Source: an uncultured Acidobacteriota bacterium (GTDB taxonomy: Bacteria > Acidobacteriota > Terriglobia > Terriglobales > CAINCZ01). Taken from it: 43,628 nucleotides of DNA. Positions 16,857-24,824 of this stretch are shown here, one piece after another (the first letter of the stretch is position 1; every line of letters starts with the position of its first letter). A program made the translations under genes and the position numbers. The notes under the pieces are model-generated. The model was not told the origin of the DNA, ran no database searches, and was given only the letters and a program-made list of their open reading frames with translations. The stretch is from the NCBI GenBank assembly GCA_903847195.1, contig CAINCZ010000061.1, forward strand, positions 1 to 43,628, read 5' to 3'.

Positions 16857-16991
16857 GAAAAGCAGATCCCTCGCCTTGCTCGGGATGACAAGGCTGGCAT
16901 CTGGGGAGCGTGGGCGATGCTCATCCCACATCTGCTAAAGGCGGCAGATGTGGGGCACCGGCGAGTATGGCACCGTTGAGTGGGGCACCGG
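16857..16991 (+). repeat. Intergenic repeat E + H (CATCTG core) + extra right ends
   Basis: E at 16860-16891 (ATCCCTCGCCTTGCTCGGGA), H at 16924-16962 (CCCACATCTGC / GCAGATGTGGGGCACCGG), then two orphan right ends (TGGCACCG and GAGTGGGGCACCGG) at 16968-16991. Confidence 0.85.
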
Positions 16992-17010
16992 AGGCGGTGC
17001 TTTGCGCCGA

Positions 17011-17511
17011 CTATTTTTTGGGCGCCCAGTTGATGAGAAATTCGCGCATGCGCTGCTCGTTGTAGCCGCGGCCCTCTTCGAGGACGCTGGTGTCCTGCGA
17101 CTGGAGCAGTTTGCCTTTCGGGTCGAGCACGAACAGGTGCGGATAGCCGGCGACCTTCGGGTACTTACTCAGCACGGCTTCGTTCTTGTTTTCGGGGCTG
17201 TAGTTGACGAAGACGAGGACGTAGTTCTTTTCGCGCAGCTCCGCCAGATCGGGGTGCTGGGTGAAGAAGGTGTCCATGATGCGGCACCAGATGCACCAGG
17301 TGCCGCCGACCTCGACTAGCACGTTGCGGCCGGTGCGGCGAGCCTCGGCGGCGGCGTTCCGGATGTCCTGCTGGGCGTTCCGCGCCGGGTCATAGACGTG
17401 GACGGGCATGTACGGACCGCCAGCCGGGGGCGGCTGGGCGGGCAGCGGGCTAGCCAGCACCAGCATCGCTGCGACCAGAATAGCTGCAACCAAGGGCCAT
17501 GGACGTTTCAT
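17011..17511 (-). CDS. Secreted thioredoxin-fold protein (CxxC)
   Basis: A 166-aa protein: signal peptide MKRPWPLVAAILVAAMLVLA, a Pro-rich spacer, then a thioredoxin fold of the Thioredoxin_7/DUF255 sort. The redox motif is GTWCIWC with Cys73 and Cys76, and the cis-Pro loop is GYPHLFVLDPKG. This placement suggests a periplasmic thiol-disulfide reductase or isomerase working on exported proteins such as the Cys-rich protein at 5158. That partnership is inference only. Ribosome binding is weak (GGAAGCGAG). Single gene, convergent with the TPR gene. Confidence 0.85.
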   Translation of the reverse strand: MKRPWPLVAAILVAAMLVLASPLPAQPPPAGGPYMPVHVYDPARNAQQDIRNAAAEARRTGRNVLVEVGGTWCIWCRIMDTFFTQHPDLAELREKNYVLVFVNYSPENKNEAVLSKYPKVAGYPHLFVLDPKGKLLQSQDTSVLEEGRGYNEQRMREFLINWAPKK

Positions 17512-18165
17512 GGAGCACTCGCTTCCGACGATTTACCAGATGTTAGCAGAGCGCCGATGGTTTCGGTTTTGTCCGAAATCGGCCGCAGCAACAGGCTGGA
17601 TTAAGGTCCTGTTCCGTTTTCGTAATCCCGGACAGAGCCGAGGCGGAAAGCTGCTATCTGGTAATCGACGCTGAATCAACAGAATACGCTGGTAGTGGCA
17701 CTCTTTTTATTGCTTTTTCTGCAAATAGAACAGAAAATCGATTGGTCCTCCGGCGGGACGAACTTGATGGTTAAATCCACAATCTACGTGCGAGATGGCG
17801 GCACAAGATTGGCTGATAGGCCAAGCCCTGTCGCCTTATATGCGGCCAGCTCAAGTTCCATTACCCTTCCCGCCGATATAATACAGAGAGGATTGACGCA
17901 AGACGGGACTATGGGCCTGCCCACGGGATCGCGGACTGACCTTGAGTTTATGAGTCCCGGTTGTCAGCGATTAGATCCGAACCACTTCGATTCCCTGGCG
18001 CAGCCAGATTCAGAGTTGCGGGGCGAGATAGAAATGCGTGCGGTTACACCGACGAAGTTTACCGCGGGTTGGGCCGAATCCAGGTGTGCAATAGGCACCA
18101 GGGGCGAAGAGACACGCGAACTGCAAACGAAGTCGCAGCAGGCTGGATTGAAGGGCGGCGAGCTT
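17512..18165. other. Intergenic region and leader of the response regulator gene
   Basis: Nothing clearly coding. A reading frame in phase with the response regulator is open from 17695, but its composition is unlike a structured domain, and a TATAAT at 17877 lies inside it. An imperfect hairpin (CCGATGGTTTCGG / CCGAAATCGG) is at 17560-17583, near the thioredoxin promoter region. Confidence 0.5.
17877..17882 (+). promoter_or_regulatory. -10 box of the response regulator gene
   Basis: Perfect TATAAT (GCCGATATAATAC). A -35 at the right distance is weak. Transcription from about 17889 means translation must begin at 17911, 17950, 18034 or 18166. Confidence 0.55.
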
Positions 18166-18624
18166 ATGCATGCAGGAAAAGAAGATCGCGTCCCCGGACC
18201 CGATACTGATCCACAGAGCGGCGCGGCAGTGAAGGCGCGCGGCGGCATCCTGGTGATTGATGACGAAGCGCCGATCCGTGAGGTGTTGCGCGAGGTGCTG
18301 GAGTCGGTGGATTACACGGTGCACACCGCGTGCGACGGAGTCGAAGGTGTAGCGGTTTTCCGGCACTCCCATCGCGCAATCGACGCGGTGATCCTCGACA
18401 TGGTGATGCCCGGCATGGGTGGACGCGAGACGTTTGAGGTGCTGCGCACGATCGATCCCGAGATTCCCGTGCTGGTTTGCACCGCGTATTCCGACAACGC
18501 CGACCTGCAGGTGATGCGGCAGCAGGGCATCTCCGGCATCCTGCAGAAACCGGTACGCGTGGCGGTGCTGCGCAGCGCCCTCGCCGCTATGATCAGCGCG
18601 CGCGGGCAAAAGCGCACTTCGTAG
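18166..18624 (+). CDS. Single-domain response regulator (CheY-like)
   Basis: A 152-aa protein that is only a receiver domain. Acidic pocket Asp32/Asp33 in VIDDE, phospho-acceptor Asp78 in VILDMVMPG, Thr106 in VCTAYS, Lys128 in QKPV. No output domain, so it must act by protein contact, as in CheY- or Spo0F-like relays or as a partner of a hybrid kinase elsewhere. No kinase is nearby. I chose ATG 18166, although its ribosome binding site (GGCGAG) is modest. Earlier in-frame ATGs at 17911, 17950 and 18034 would add up to 85 residues of low-complexity sequence. The receiver assignment is secure and the start is not. Confidence 0.85.
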   Translation: MHAGKEDRVPGPDTDPQSGAAVKARGGILVIDDEAPIREVLREVLESVDYTVHTACDGVEGVAVFRHSHRAIDAVILDMVMPGMGGRETFEVLRTIDPEIPVLVCTAYSDNADLQVMRQQGISGILQKPVRVAVLRSALAAMISARGQKRTS

Positions 18625-19030
18625 TTCCCCTGTGAAATTGAAAACGTAGAGCGCTGGGACCAGTGTGTCTGGCGGTGCGTTGACGCGACTCTCGCTTTGG
18701 CCTAATGCGGGCTGGCGTGGGCCAAATGTGACAGGGATTTCAAGAATCCTCCCGGTATTTGTCAACAATTGTGAAAAACGCAGCGGGAAGGGCTCGGGGC
18801 ATTGCTTGCGTGCTGCCGGGCCTTGTATATTCCATTGTCCCCTCAAACTGACGCCGGGGTAGGAGAGCAGCAGCAGGATCGGCGCATGAGAGGGGAACCT
18901 GCGCGCGACGAAGTGCGTAGCAGATAAGAGGTTGCCGTCGGAGACTGGCGGGCTGCCTGGAAGACGGGACCAAGAGTTCGGAAATTTGGAAATGCTTACG
19001 CCCGGCCGAAGGCCGTGGCACGGGAGATTT
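18625..19030. other. Leader and promoter region of the S46 peptidase gene
   Basis: No gene. The promoter at 18802-18831 gives an untranslated leader of about 190 nt. A short hairpin GCCCGGCCGAAGGCCGTGGC lies at 19010-19020, close before the ribosome binding site GGGAG. Confidence 0.5.
18802..18831 (+). promoter_or_regulatory. Sigma70-type promoter of the S46 peptidase gene
   Basis: TTGCTT (18802-18807), an 18-nt spacer, TATATT (18826-18831). Confidence 0.6.
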
Positions 19031-21187
19031 ATGCGAAAAGCATTGCGTGCGACCTCGGTGGCTCTGCTGGTGCTGTTGATGGCCGGTGCGGCCCTGGCCG
19101 ATGAAGGCATGTGGCTGTTTGACCATGCGCCGGTGAAGCTGATCAAGCAGAAGTACAACATCAATCTGACGAAGGCATGGCTGGACCACACGAGAATGTC
19201 GTCGGTGCGCTTCAACAGCGGCGGCTCGGGATCGTTTGTGTCGCCGACCGGGCTGACCTTCACCAACCATCACATCGCGCAGTCCTGCCTGCACGGAATT
19301 TCGACGCAGGAGAAGGACCTCTACAAGCTGGGCTTCTACGCGAAGACGCAGGCCGATGAGGTGAAGTGCACGGACCTGGAACTGAACGTTCTGATGAGCA
19401 TGCAGGACGTCACCAAGGAGATCAACGCGGCGATCAAGCCGGGCATGGCGCAGGCACAGGCGGGCGCGGCGCAGCGGGCGGCGATGTCGCAGGTGGAAAG
19501 CGACTGCACGAAGGAGACGGGCCTGCGGTGCGACATTGTGCAACTCTACTCGGGCGCGGTGTTTTACGTTTACCGTTACAAGAAGTACACGGACGTGCGG
19601 CTGGTGTTCGCTCCGGAGTTCGATATGGCGTTCTTCGGCGGCGATCCGGACAACTTCGAATTTCCGCGCTACGACCTCGATATCGCGTTCTTCCGCGCCT
19701 ACGAGAACGACAAGCCGGCGAAGCTGGACAACTACTTCAAGTTCTCGACCACGGGGCTGAAGGATGGCGACATGGCGTTCGTGGCCGGGCATCCGGGTTC
19801 GACCGGGCGGCTGCTGACGATCTCGCAGCTGGAGTTCCGGCGCGACGTGTCGTCGAAGTTCGACCTGGACGACATGGTGCGGCGCGACAAGGTGCTGCAG
19901 GCGTGGGGAGCCAAGGGAGAAGAAAACTACCGCCGGGCGCAGGGGACGATCTTCGGCATTGAGAACAACATCAAGCGCGGCAAGATCTACTACCAGACGC
20001 TGCTCGACAAGCAGGTGATGGCCAAGAAGCAGGCCGAAGAGAACGAGCTGAAGAAGGCGGTGAACGACGATCCGAAGAAGAAGGCGGAGTTCGGCGATCC
20101 GTGGTCTTCGGTGGCGAAGGCGCAGGCGGCGCACCGCGATATCTTCCTGTCGCTGAGCCTGCTGGAGCGGCGCGCCGGCGTGCGCGGCACGCTGGGCAGC
20201 TACGCGCGCATCCTGGTACGGGCGGCGGATGAGAAGAAGAAGCCGAACGGCGAGCGGTTGCGCGAGTATACCGACACGAGCCTGCCTCCGCTGGAGAGCT
20301 ACCTGTTTGCCGCCGAGCCGGTCTACAAGGACATGGAAGAGGTAGTGCTGGCCGATTCGCTGGGGTTCCTGCAGCAGCAGATGCCGAATGCGGCGACGAC
20401 GAAGGCGATCCTGAACGGACGCACGCCGGCCGCGGCGGCGCACGACCTGGTGACGGGCAGCAAGCTGGATGATCCGAAGGTGCGCAAGCAGTTGTACGAA
20501 GGCGGCGCGGCGGCGATTGCCGCCTCGACCGATCCGATGATCGTGGCGCTGCGGGCCATCGAGTCCGACGCGCGCGCAGCGCGCAAGCGCTACGACGACG
20601 AAGTGGCTTCGGTGGAGCGGATCGACGGCGGCAAGGTCGGCAAGATTCGCTTTGCGCGCAGCGGCTTCTCGGTGGCGCCGGACGCCAACTTCACGTTGCG
20701 TCTGAGCTACGGGCCGGTGCGCGGGTACGTGGAAGACGGGCTGGGCGACGTGGTGCCGAAGGGCACGAAGATCGCTCCGTTCACGAATATCGCGGGCCTG
20801 TATGAGCGCTCGGCGAAGATGGGCAACAAGGATCCCTTCAAGCTGCCTCCGACGTGGATGGCCGCCAAGGGCAAACTGAAGCTGGACACTCCGTTTAACT
20901 TCGTTTCGACCGACGACATCATTGGCGGCAACTCGGGCTCGCCGGTGGTGGACAAGAAGGGCGAAGTGGTGGGCATCATCTTCGACGGCAACATGCAGTC
21001 GCTGCCGTGGAATTATGTGTACGGCGACGAGGCAGGACGCGCCGTGAGCGTGGATTCGCGGGGCATTCTGGAAGCGCTGCGCAACGTATACGGCACCGAC
21101 CGTCTGCTGGATGAGTTGCTGGGCAAGCCGGGAATCGTGAAAGCGGTTAAGAACGGCAAGCAGGCAAAGCCGGTAGAGAAGAAGTAG
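19031..21187 (+). CDS. S46 family dipeptidyl-peptidase (DPP7/DPP11-like)
   Basis: A 718-aa secreted serine peptidase with signal peptide MRKALRATSVALLVLLMAGA. After cleavage the mature N-terminus begins near DEGMWLFD, the characteristic S46 start. The catalytic His is in GLTFTNHHIAQ (about 80/81), the Asp region is GGDPDNFEFPRYDLDIAFFR (the FEFPR motif is typical of the family), and the Ser is in GGNSGSPVVDKKGE (about 645). Homologues remove dipeptides from the N-termini of peptides in the periplasm for amino-acid use. Which residues it prefers (DPP7 or DPP11 type) depends on one S1 residue I cannot assign here. ATG 19031 has GGGAG 5 nt upstream. Monocistronic with a strong terminator. Confidence 0.93.
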   Translation: MRKALRATSVALLVLLMAGAALADEGMWLFDHAPVKLIKQKYNINLTKAWLDHTRMSSVRFNSGGSGSFVSPTGLTFTNHHIAQSCLHGISTQEKDLYKLGFYAKTQADEVKCTDLELNVLMSMQDVTKEINAAIKPGMAQAQAGAAQRAAMSQVESDCTKETGLRCDIVQLYSGAVFYVYRYKKYTDVRLVFAPEFDMAFFGGDPDNFEFPRYDLDIAFFRAYENDKPAKLDNYFKFSTTGLKDGDMAFVAGHPGSTGRLLTISQLEFRRDVSSKFDLDDMVRRDKVLQAWGAKGEENYRRAQGTIFGIENNIKRGKIYYQTLLDKQVMAKKQAEENELKKAVNDDPKKKAEFGDPWSSVAKAQAAHRDIFLSLSLLERRAGVRGTLGSYARILVRAADEKKKPNGERLREYTDTSLPPLESYLFAAEPVYKDMEEVVLADSLGFLQQQMPNAATTKAILNGRTPAAAAHDLVTGSKLDDPKVRKQLYEGGAAAIAASTDPMIVALRAIESDARAARKRYDDEVASVERIDGGKVGKIRFARSGFSVAPDANFTLRLSYGPVRGYVEDGLGDVVPKGTKIAPFTNIAGLYERSAKMGNKDPFKLPPTWMAAKGKLKLDTPFNFVSTDDIIGGNSGSPVVDKKGEVVGIIFDGNMQSLPWNYVYGDEAGRAVSVDSRGILEALRNVYGTDRLLDELLGKPGIVKAVKNGKQAKPVEKK

Positions 21188-21208
21188 TAAGTCATTCAAC
21201 GGAAGTAA

Positions 21209-21239
21209 AGATCGGCGGCTTCGGCCGCCGATCTTTTTT
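21209..21239 (+). terminator. Terminator of the S46 peptidase gene
   Basis: An 11-bp perfect stem AGATCGGCGGC / GCCGCCGATCT with a TTCG tetraloop, then five T. Confidence 0.95.
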
Positions 21240-21288
21240 GCGTCGTGGTGGGCAAACCATGGCGGATGGTGGTTCCGCTCAGGCAAGG

Positions 21289-21335
21289 GTCAAAATCCCC
21301 GCCCTAGCCGAAACCGGGCCAGGACGGGCACCCGG
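21289..21335 (+). repeat. Intergenic repeat L + H (CCTAGCC core), degenerate
   Basis: GGTCAAAATCCCC, then GCCCTAGCCGAAACCGGGCCAGG and ACGGGCACCCGG. The inner pairing is weakened. Confidence 0.6.
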
Positions 21336-21392
21336 AGGGCGCAGGGCACCCGTACGGTTTGGTTTTTATGTAGATATGAGTAAATGGGTAAT

Positions 21393-22238
21393 TTACTCGG
21401 GCCAGACGGCGAGCGCGGTGGTGGAGAGAATCTGCTGCTGCGCGGCTTGGGAGAGCGGCAGGGCGCGGAAGTCGTCGAGGTTGCGCTTGACGTCGAGCAC
21501 GCCGGGGCCGGGCCAGTCGGTGCCGAACAAGGTCTGGGTGGCGATCATTTCCAGACGGGGGAAGGACGCGAGCAGCGAGCGCGGCGGGATGCTGCTGATG
21601 TCGAGATAGACGTTGGGGTGGCGGCGCACGAGGAAGAAGGCGGTCTCGGTCCAGAGCGGGCGGCCGCCGTGGGCCATGACGATCTTGAGTTTAGGGAAGT
21701 CGACGGCGACGTCGTCGATGAAGATGGGATCGCCGAAGCGGTTGCGCGCTCCGGGGAAGACGGAGGTGCCGGTGTGGATCATCACCGGAATGCCGTGCTG
21801 CTCGGCGGTGCGGTAGAGGAGTTCGAGTTCGCCGACGCCCTTGAGGTAGTCGTTGGGATAGAGCATCTGGTGCGGCGGATGGAGCTTGATCATGCGGATG
21901 TCGAGGCGCAGGAGCGCGTCGAGGTCGGCGGCGAAGTTGAGCGAGTGGCGTGGATGAACGGAGCCGCAGGATAGCAGACGGCGCGGGTCGGCCTTGCAAT
22001 AGTCGGCGATCCACGGGTTGACTTCGGCGGTGTAGCCGATGACGTCGGGCGCGACGTAGTTGACCAGTCCGGCGCGATCGACGCCGCAGCGGTCGAGGTA
22101 GCGGAGGAAGTCGCGCGGGGAGCGGCAGTAGAGTTCGATCTCGTCGAAGTCGGTGCGGCGCTGCTTCATCAGCGCTAGCGCGCCGGGCTTCATCATGCCG
22201 AACGGGTTGATGTGGATGTGGCAGTCGGTGATCTGCAT
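21393..22238 (-). CDS. Amidohydrolase family (Amidohydro_2) metal-dependent hydrolase
   Basis: A 281-aa TIM-barrel hydrolase. The metal-binding N-terminus is DCHIHINPFG (HxH motif, residues about 5-14). Later strand ends include MIHTGTS (metal His), IVMAHGGRP (His) and FGTDWPGPG, whose Asp is the usual general acid/base. That is the standard order in the Amidohydro_2 family, which contains decarboxylases and lactonases as well as hydrolases. The exact reaction cannot be read. The start at 22238 is taken at MQITDCHIH. No good ribosome binding site is seen (AGGG 14 nt off). It lies upstream of nothing on its strand and follows the two crotonase genes, with repeat DNA between. Confidence 0.85.
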   Translation of the reverse strand: MQITDCHIHINPFGMMKPGALALMKQRRTDFDEIELYCRSPRDFLRYLDRCGVDRAGLVNYVAPDVIGYTAEVNPWIADYCKADPRRLLSCGSVHPRHSLNFAADLDALLRLDIRMIKLHPPHQMLYPNDYLKGVGELELLYRTAEQHGIPVMIHTGTSVFPGARNRFGDPIFIDDVAVDFPKLKIVMAHGGRPLWTETAFFLVRRHPNVYLDISSIPPRSLLASFPRLEMIATQTLFGTDWPGPGVLDVKRNLDDFRALPLSQAAQQQILSTTALAVWPE

Positions 22239-22325
22239 GGCGATTTGCGGACCCTGCAACAAGGATACCTGAGTTGGATGGCTGCGGCGGGGAGAGGGCG
22301 CATGGTTTTGTGCGGGTCGTGCTCT

Positions 22326-22431
22326 GGGCACTCAAGCCAATGGCGGCTGGAGTGGGGCGGCGGGGTTGCCAGACACAGGCGCTCCCAGGTTAGCGCCGAA
22401 AGGCGCGACGCGAACCTGGGGCGCCCGGCAG
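22326..22431 (+). repeat. Intergenic repeats, H with TCAAGCC core and H with GGTTAGCG core
   Basis: 22326-22362: GGGCACTCAAGCCAATGG ... GGCTGGAGTGGGGCGG. 22382-22430: CTCCCAGGTTAGCGCCGAAA ... CGCGAACCTGGGGCGCCCGGC. They lie side by side between two minus-strand genes and read on the + strand. Confidence 0.8.
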
Positions 22432-22458
22432 AAGGCGGCTGTATCGTCTGTTGCCTGG

Positions 22459-23244
22459 TTAACGGCCGGTCCAGCGGGGCATGCGCTTTTCGAGGAAGGC
22501 GTTGATGCCTTCGAAGGCGTCGGCGCTGGGGATGAGTTCGTCGAGGTAGATGGACTCGACCTGCTGGAGGTGCTCGTCGAACCGCCGGGCGTCGAACTTG
22601 TGGAGGGCTTTCTTGGCGAGCGCGAGTGCGCGCGGGCTGAGGGTGGCAAGGCGGCTGCCGATTTCCGCGATTACGTCTTCCAACTGGGCGGCGGGCACGG
22701 AGTCGTTGACGAGGCCGAGGTGCAGGGCTTCATCGCCGTGGAGCACCTGTCCGGTGAAGACCATCTCGGCGGCGCGCTTGGCGCCGACCAACTGCGGGAG
22801 CATGACGGCGGCGACGGGCGGGAAGCAGCCGAGGTCGATCTCGGGGAACTGCCAGCGCGAGTCCTCGGCGCAGAAGATCATGTCGCAGACCAGCGCCAAC
22901 TCCGCGCCTCCGCCCAGGCAGGCGCCCTGCATGGCGGCCAGCGTGATCTTGCTGGTGTTGACGAGGGCGCGGATGACGGAGTGGAACTTGACGAGCATGT
23001 CGCGCGCCTGGTCGGGACGATGCGCGGCGATATCGACGCCGGCGGAGAACGAGGGACCGTCGGCGGACAGGACAAAGTAGGAGAGGTCGGCGCGCTGTTC
23101 GAAGCTGTCGATGGCGGCCAGCAGTTCGTCCATCATGCGCAGGTCGATGATGTTGCGCGGAGGAAGGGTAAGCCGGATGCTCCCGGCGGGCGGCGCAACT
23201 TCGACGGCGATGGTGGAGTAGGAGCGGGTGATGTTGGTCAGCAT
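22459..23244 (-). CDS. Crotonase-family enzyme, similar to cyclohexa-1,5-dienecarbonyl-CoA hydratase
   Basis: A 261-aa enoyl-CoA hydratase/isomerase. Oxyanion-hole segments FSAGVDIAAHRPDQ and GACLGGGAELALVCD are present, and the catalytic-region motif is WQFPEIDLGCFPPVAAVMLPQLVG. The wording SAGVDxxxHxPD and PEIxLGxFPPVAA resembles dienoyl-CoA hydratases of the benzoyl-CoA pathway (Dch type) more than ordinary fatty-acid hydratases. This is recollection of family motifs, not a search. It sits between an amidohydrolase and a second crotonase gene on the same strand. No reductase or other benzoyl-CoA gene is in the window, so ring degradation is only a possibility. The frame begins at ATG 23244. 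Ribosome binding is weak. Confidence 0.85.
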   Translation of the reverse strand: MLTNITRSYSTIAVEVAPPAGSIRLTLPPRNIIDLRMMDELLAAIDSFEQRADLSYFVLSADGPSFSAGVDIAAHRPDQARDMLVKFHSVIRALVNTSKITLAAMQGACLGGGAELALVCDMIFCAEDSRWQFPEIDLGCFPPVAAVMLPQLVGAKRAAEMVFTGQVLHGDEALHLGLVNDSVPAAQLEDVIAEIGSRLATLSPRALALAKKALHKFDARRFDEHLQQVESIYLDELIPSADAFEGINAFLEKRMPRWTGR

Positions 23245-23283
23245 AAAAGTCTCTCGTGATCAGGATAGCGCTAATTGGGGCGG

Positions 23284-23446
23284 CGGGAAAAGAGATCCCT
23301 CGCTTTGCTCGGGATGACAACTAGTTGAGGGTTCTGTTCATGATCGGGCAAAATCCCCGCTCAAGCCGACAACTGGCTTGAGTGGGGCACCAGGCAAAAG
23401 TCAAAATCCGCACATCTGCCAAAAGACGGCAGATATCGGGCACCCG
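23284..23446 (+). repeat. Intergenic repeat E + H (TCAAGCC) + L + H (CATCTG)
   Basis: E at 23292-23321, a spacer (TTGAGGGTTCTGTTCATGAT), H at 23350-23393 (CCCCGCTCAAGCC / GGCTTGAGTGGGGCACC), L at 23397-23407, H at 23409-23446 (CACATCTGCC / GGCAGATATCGGGCACCCG). The first 113 nt recur at 24431-24544 with about 90% identity by eye. Confidence 0.9.
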
Positions 23447-23485
23447 ATGAGGCGTTTACTTCGGGCATCAGATAGACAATTACTA

Positions 23486-24301
23486 CTACTTCGCGGTGAA
23501 GGTGGCCGGGCGTTTTTCGACATAGGCGGCCAGGCCTTCCTTGGCATCTTCACTCTGGAAGAGCAGTTGCTGATTTTCGCGTTCGAGGGCGAGGGCGGAT
23601 TCGAGCGGAATCTCCCATCCGGACTGGATGGAGCGCTTGATGCGGCCCACGGCTTTGGCGGCCTTGTTGGGCGGGCAGAACTGGCGCGCGTATTCGAGGA
23701 CGCTTTCCATGAAGTTGTCGCGCGCGAAGATGTCGTTGACGATGCCGAGTTCTTTGGCTTCCTCGAAGGGGAAGGTGTTGCCGATGGCGATGAGTTCGAT
23801 GGCCTTGGACTTGCCGATCATGCGGGCCAGGCGCTGCGTGCCGCCGGTGCCGGGCAGGATGCCTAGGTTGACCTCGGGGAGTCCGATCTTGCCGGAGTCC
23901 CGACGGGCGATGCGCAGGTCGCAGGCCATGGCGATTTCCAGTCCGCCGCCGACGGTGTGGCCGTTGAGGGCGGCGATGACGAGGCGCGGCGTTTGTTCGA
24001 GGCGCAACAGGGTCTCGTTGGCGTGGAGGCAGAAGAAGTACTTAAACGTGGGATCGACGGCGGAGAGCATTTCGATGTTGGCGCCGGCGGAGAAGAACTT
24101 GTCGCCCGCGCCGGTGAGTACGATGACGTGCACCTCGCGGTCCATGCGGGCGCGCAGGATGGCGTCGTCGAGCTGGCGCATCATCTCGTAGTTGTAGGTA
24201 TTGGCGGGCGGATCGTCGAGGGTGAGGACGGCGACGCCGGCTTCGGTGCGGTACTGGATGAGTTAGCGGACGCCTTCGGCGAACGGGGTGATGGTGGCCA
24301 T
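23486..24301 (-). pseudogene. Enoyl-CoA hydratase family gene with in-frame stop at codon 13
   Basis: The minus-strand frame opens with AGCAGGAGGAGTCTCG and ATG at 24301 (MATITPFAEGVR), then meets TAA at 24263-24265. It resumes at once in the same phase as LIQYRTEAGVAVLTLDDPPANT and runs unbroken to 23486, about 271 codons in all. The body is a normal crotonase: FFSAGANIEML, NGHTVGGGLEIAMACDLRIA, GLPEVNLGILPGTGGTQRL. No ATG, GTG or TTG follows the stop until ATG-ATG at 24184, which has no ribosome binding site and would drop the first beta-strands. It is either inactivated by one base change (a GAA, CAA or AAA codon to TAA) or hit by a sequencing error. 113-nt direct repeats flank it. Confidence 0.75.
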
Positions 24302-24430
24302 CGAGACTCCTCCTGCTAGCAAGGCAGCAAAGAAACCACTTGGATGATAAGGCGGCGCTGCGGTTTCGGCAAAGCGGTGGGAGGGGAGTTGTTCGGTTCA
24401 ATGGTAATCCTGCAAGTGGGCACCCGGGGG

Positions 24431-24621
24431 CGGGGAAAACAGATCCCTCGCTTTGCTCGGGATGACAATTGGTTGAGGGTTCTGTTCGTGATCGGGCAAA
24501 ATCCCCACTCAAGCCAACAGCGGGATTGAGTGGGGCACCAGGCACCGGGCATCAGGAACCTAGGTTAGCCCCGAAAAACACGGCGCGGAACCTGGGGCAC
24601 CCGGCTTGAGTGGGGCACCGG
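24431..24621 (+). repeat. Intergenic repeat E + H (TCAAGCC) + H (GGTTAGCC) + right end
   Basis: 24431-24544 is the second copy of the 113-nt block at 23284-23396. 24557-24605 is H with AACCTAGGTTAGCC / GGCGCGGAACCTGGGGCACCCGG. 24605-24621 is an orphan right end TTGAGTGGGGCACCGGG. Confidence 0.9.
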
Positions 24622-24645
24622 GACATCACGTCAGATAGATTGCGC

Positions 24646-24651
24646 TATAAT
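24646..24651 (+). promoter_or_regulatory. -10 box of the YbjN gene
   Basis: Perfect TATAAT (GCGCTATAATGCC), just beyond the repeat block. The -35 is not clear. Confidence 0.5.
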
Positions 24652-24824
24652 GCCGAGTACTTTTTTGCTCAAGGCGTGCAGCAGGACTCAATCGTTCCAG
24701 GTGTGGTCACTGTCGAAGCGTTCTCGCAACGATTCAGCAAGCAGGCAGAAATACCAGGGGTGTTTGCGGTCAGGCCATATGTCGCAGAGATATGAATCCA
24801 GATGGCTACCAACGGAGGTGTGCA

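Larger units (their letters stand above)
24302..24824. other. Intergenic region: repeats and leader of the YbjN gene
   Basis: 24302-24430 is the upstream region of the interrupted crotonase gene. 24431-24621 is repeat mosaic. A TATAAT at 24646 starts a leader of about 170 nt. An open frame at 24610-24795 has no ribosome binding site and starts inside repeat DNA, so it is not called. Confidence 0.55.

Noticed and set aside
18740..21286. 848-codon open frame on the minus strand opposite the S46 peptidase gene
   Set aside because: Its product is Arg/His/Leu-rich without motifs, while the + strand frame has all S46 motifs and a signal peptide. A GC-rich shadow.
24610..24795. 61-codon gene before the YbjN gene
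   Set aside because: Starts inside a repeat right end and contains the TATAAT promoter of the YbjN gene.
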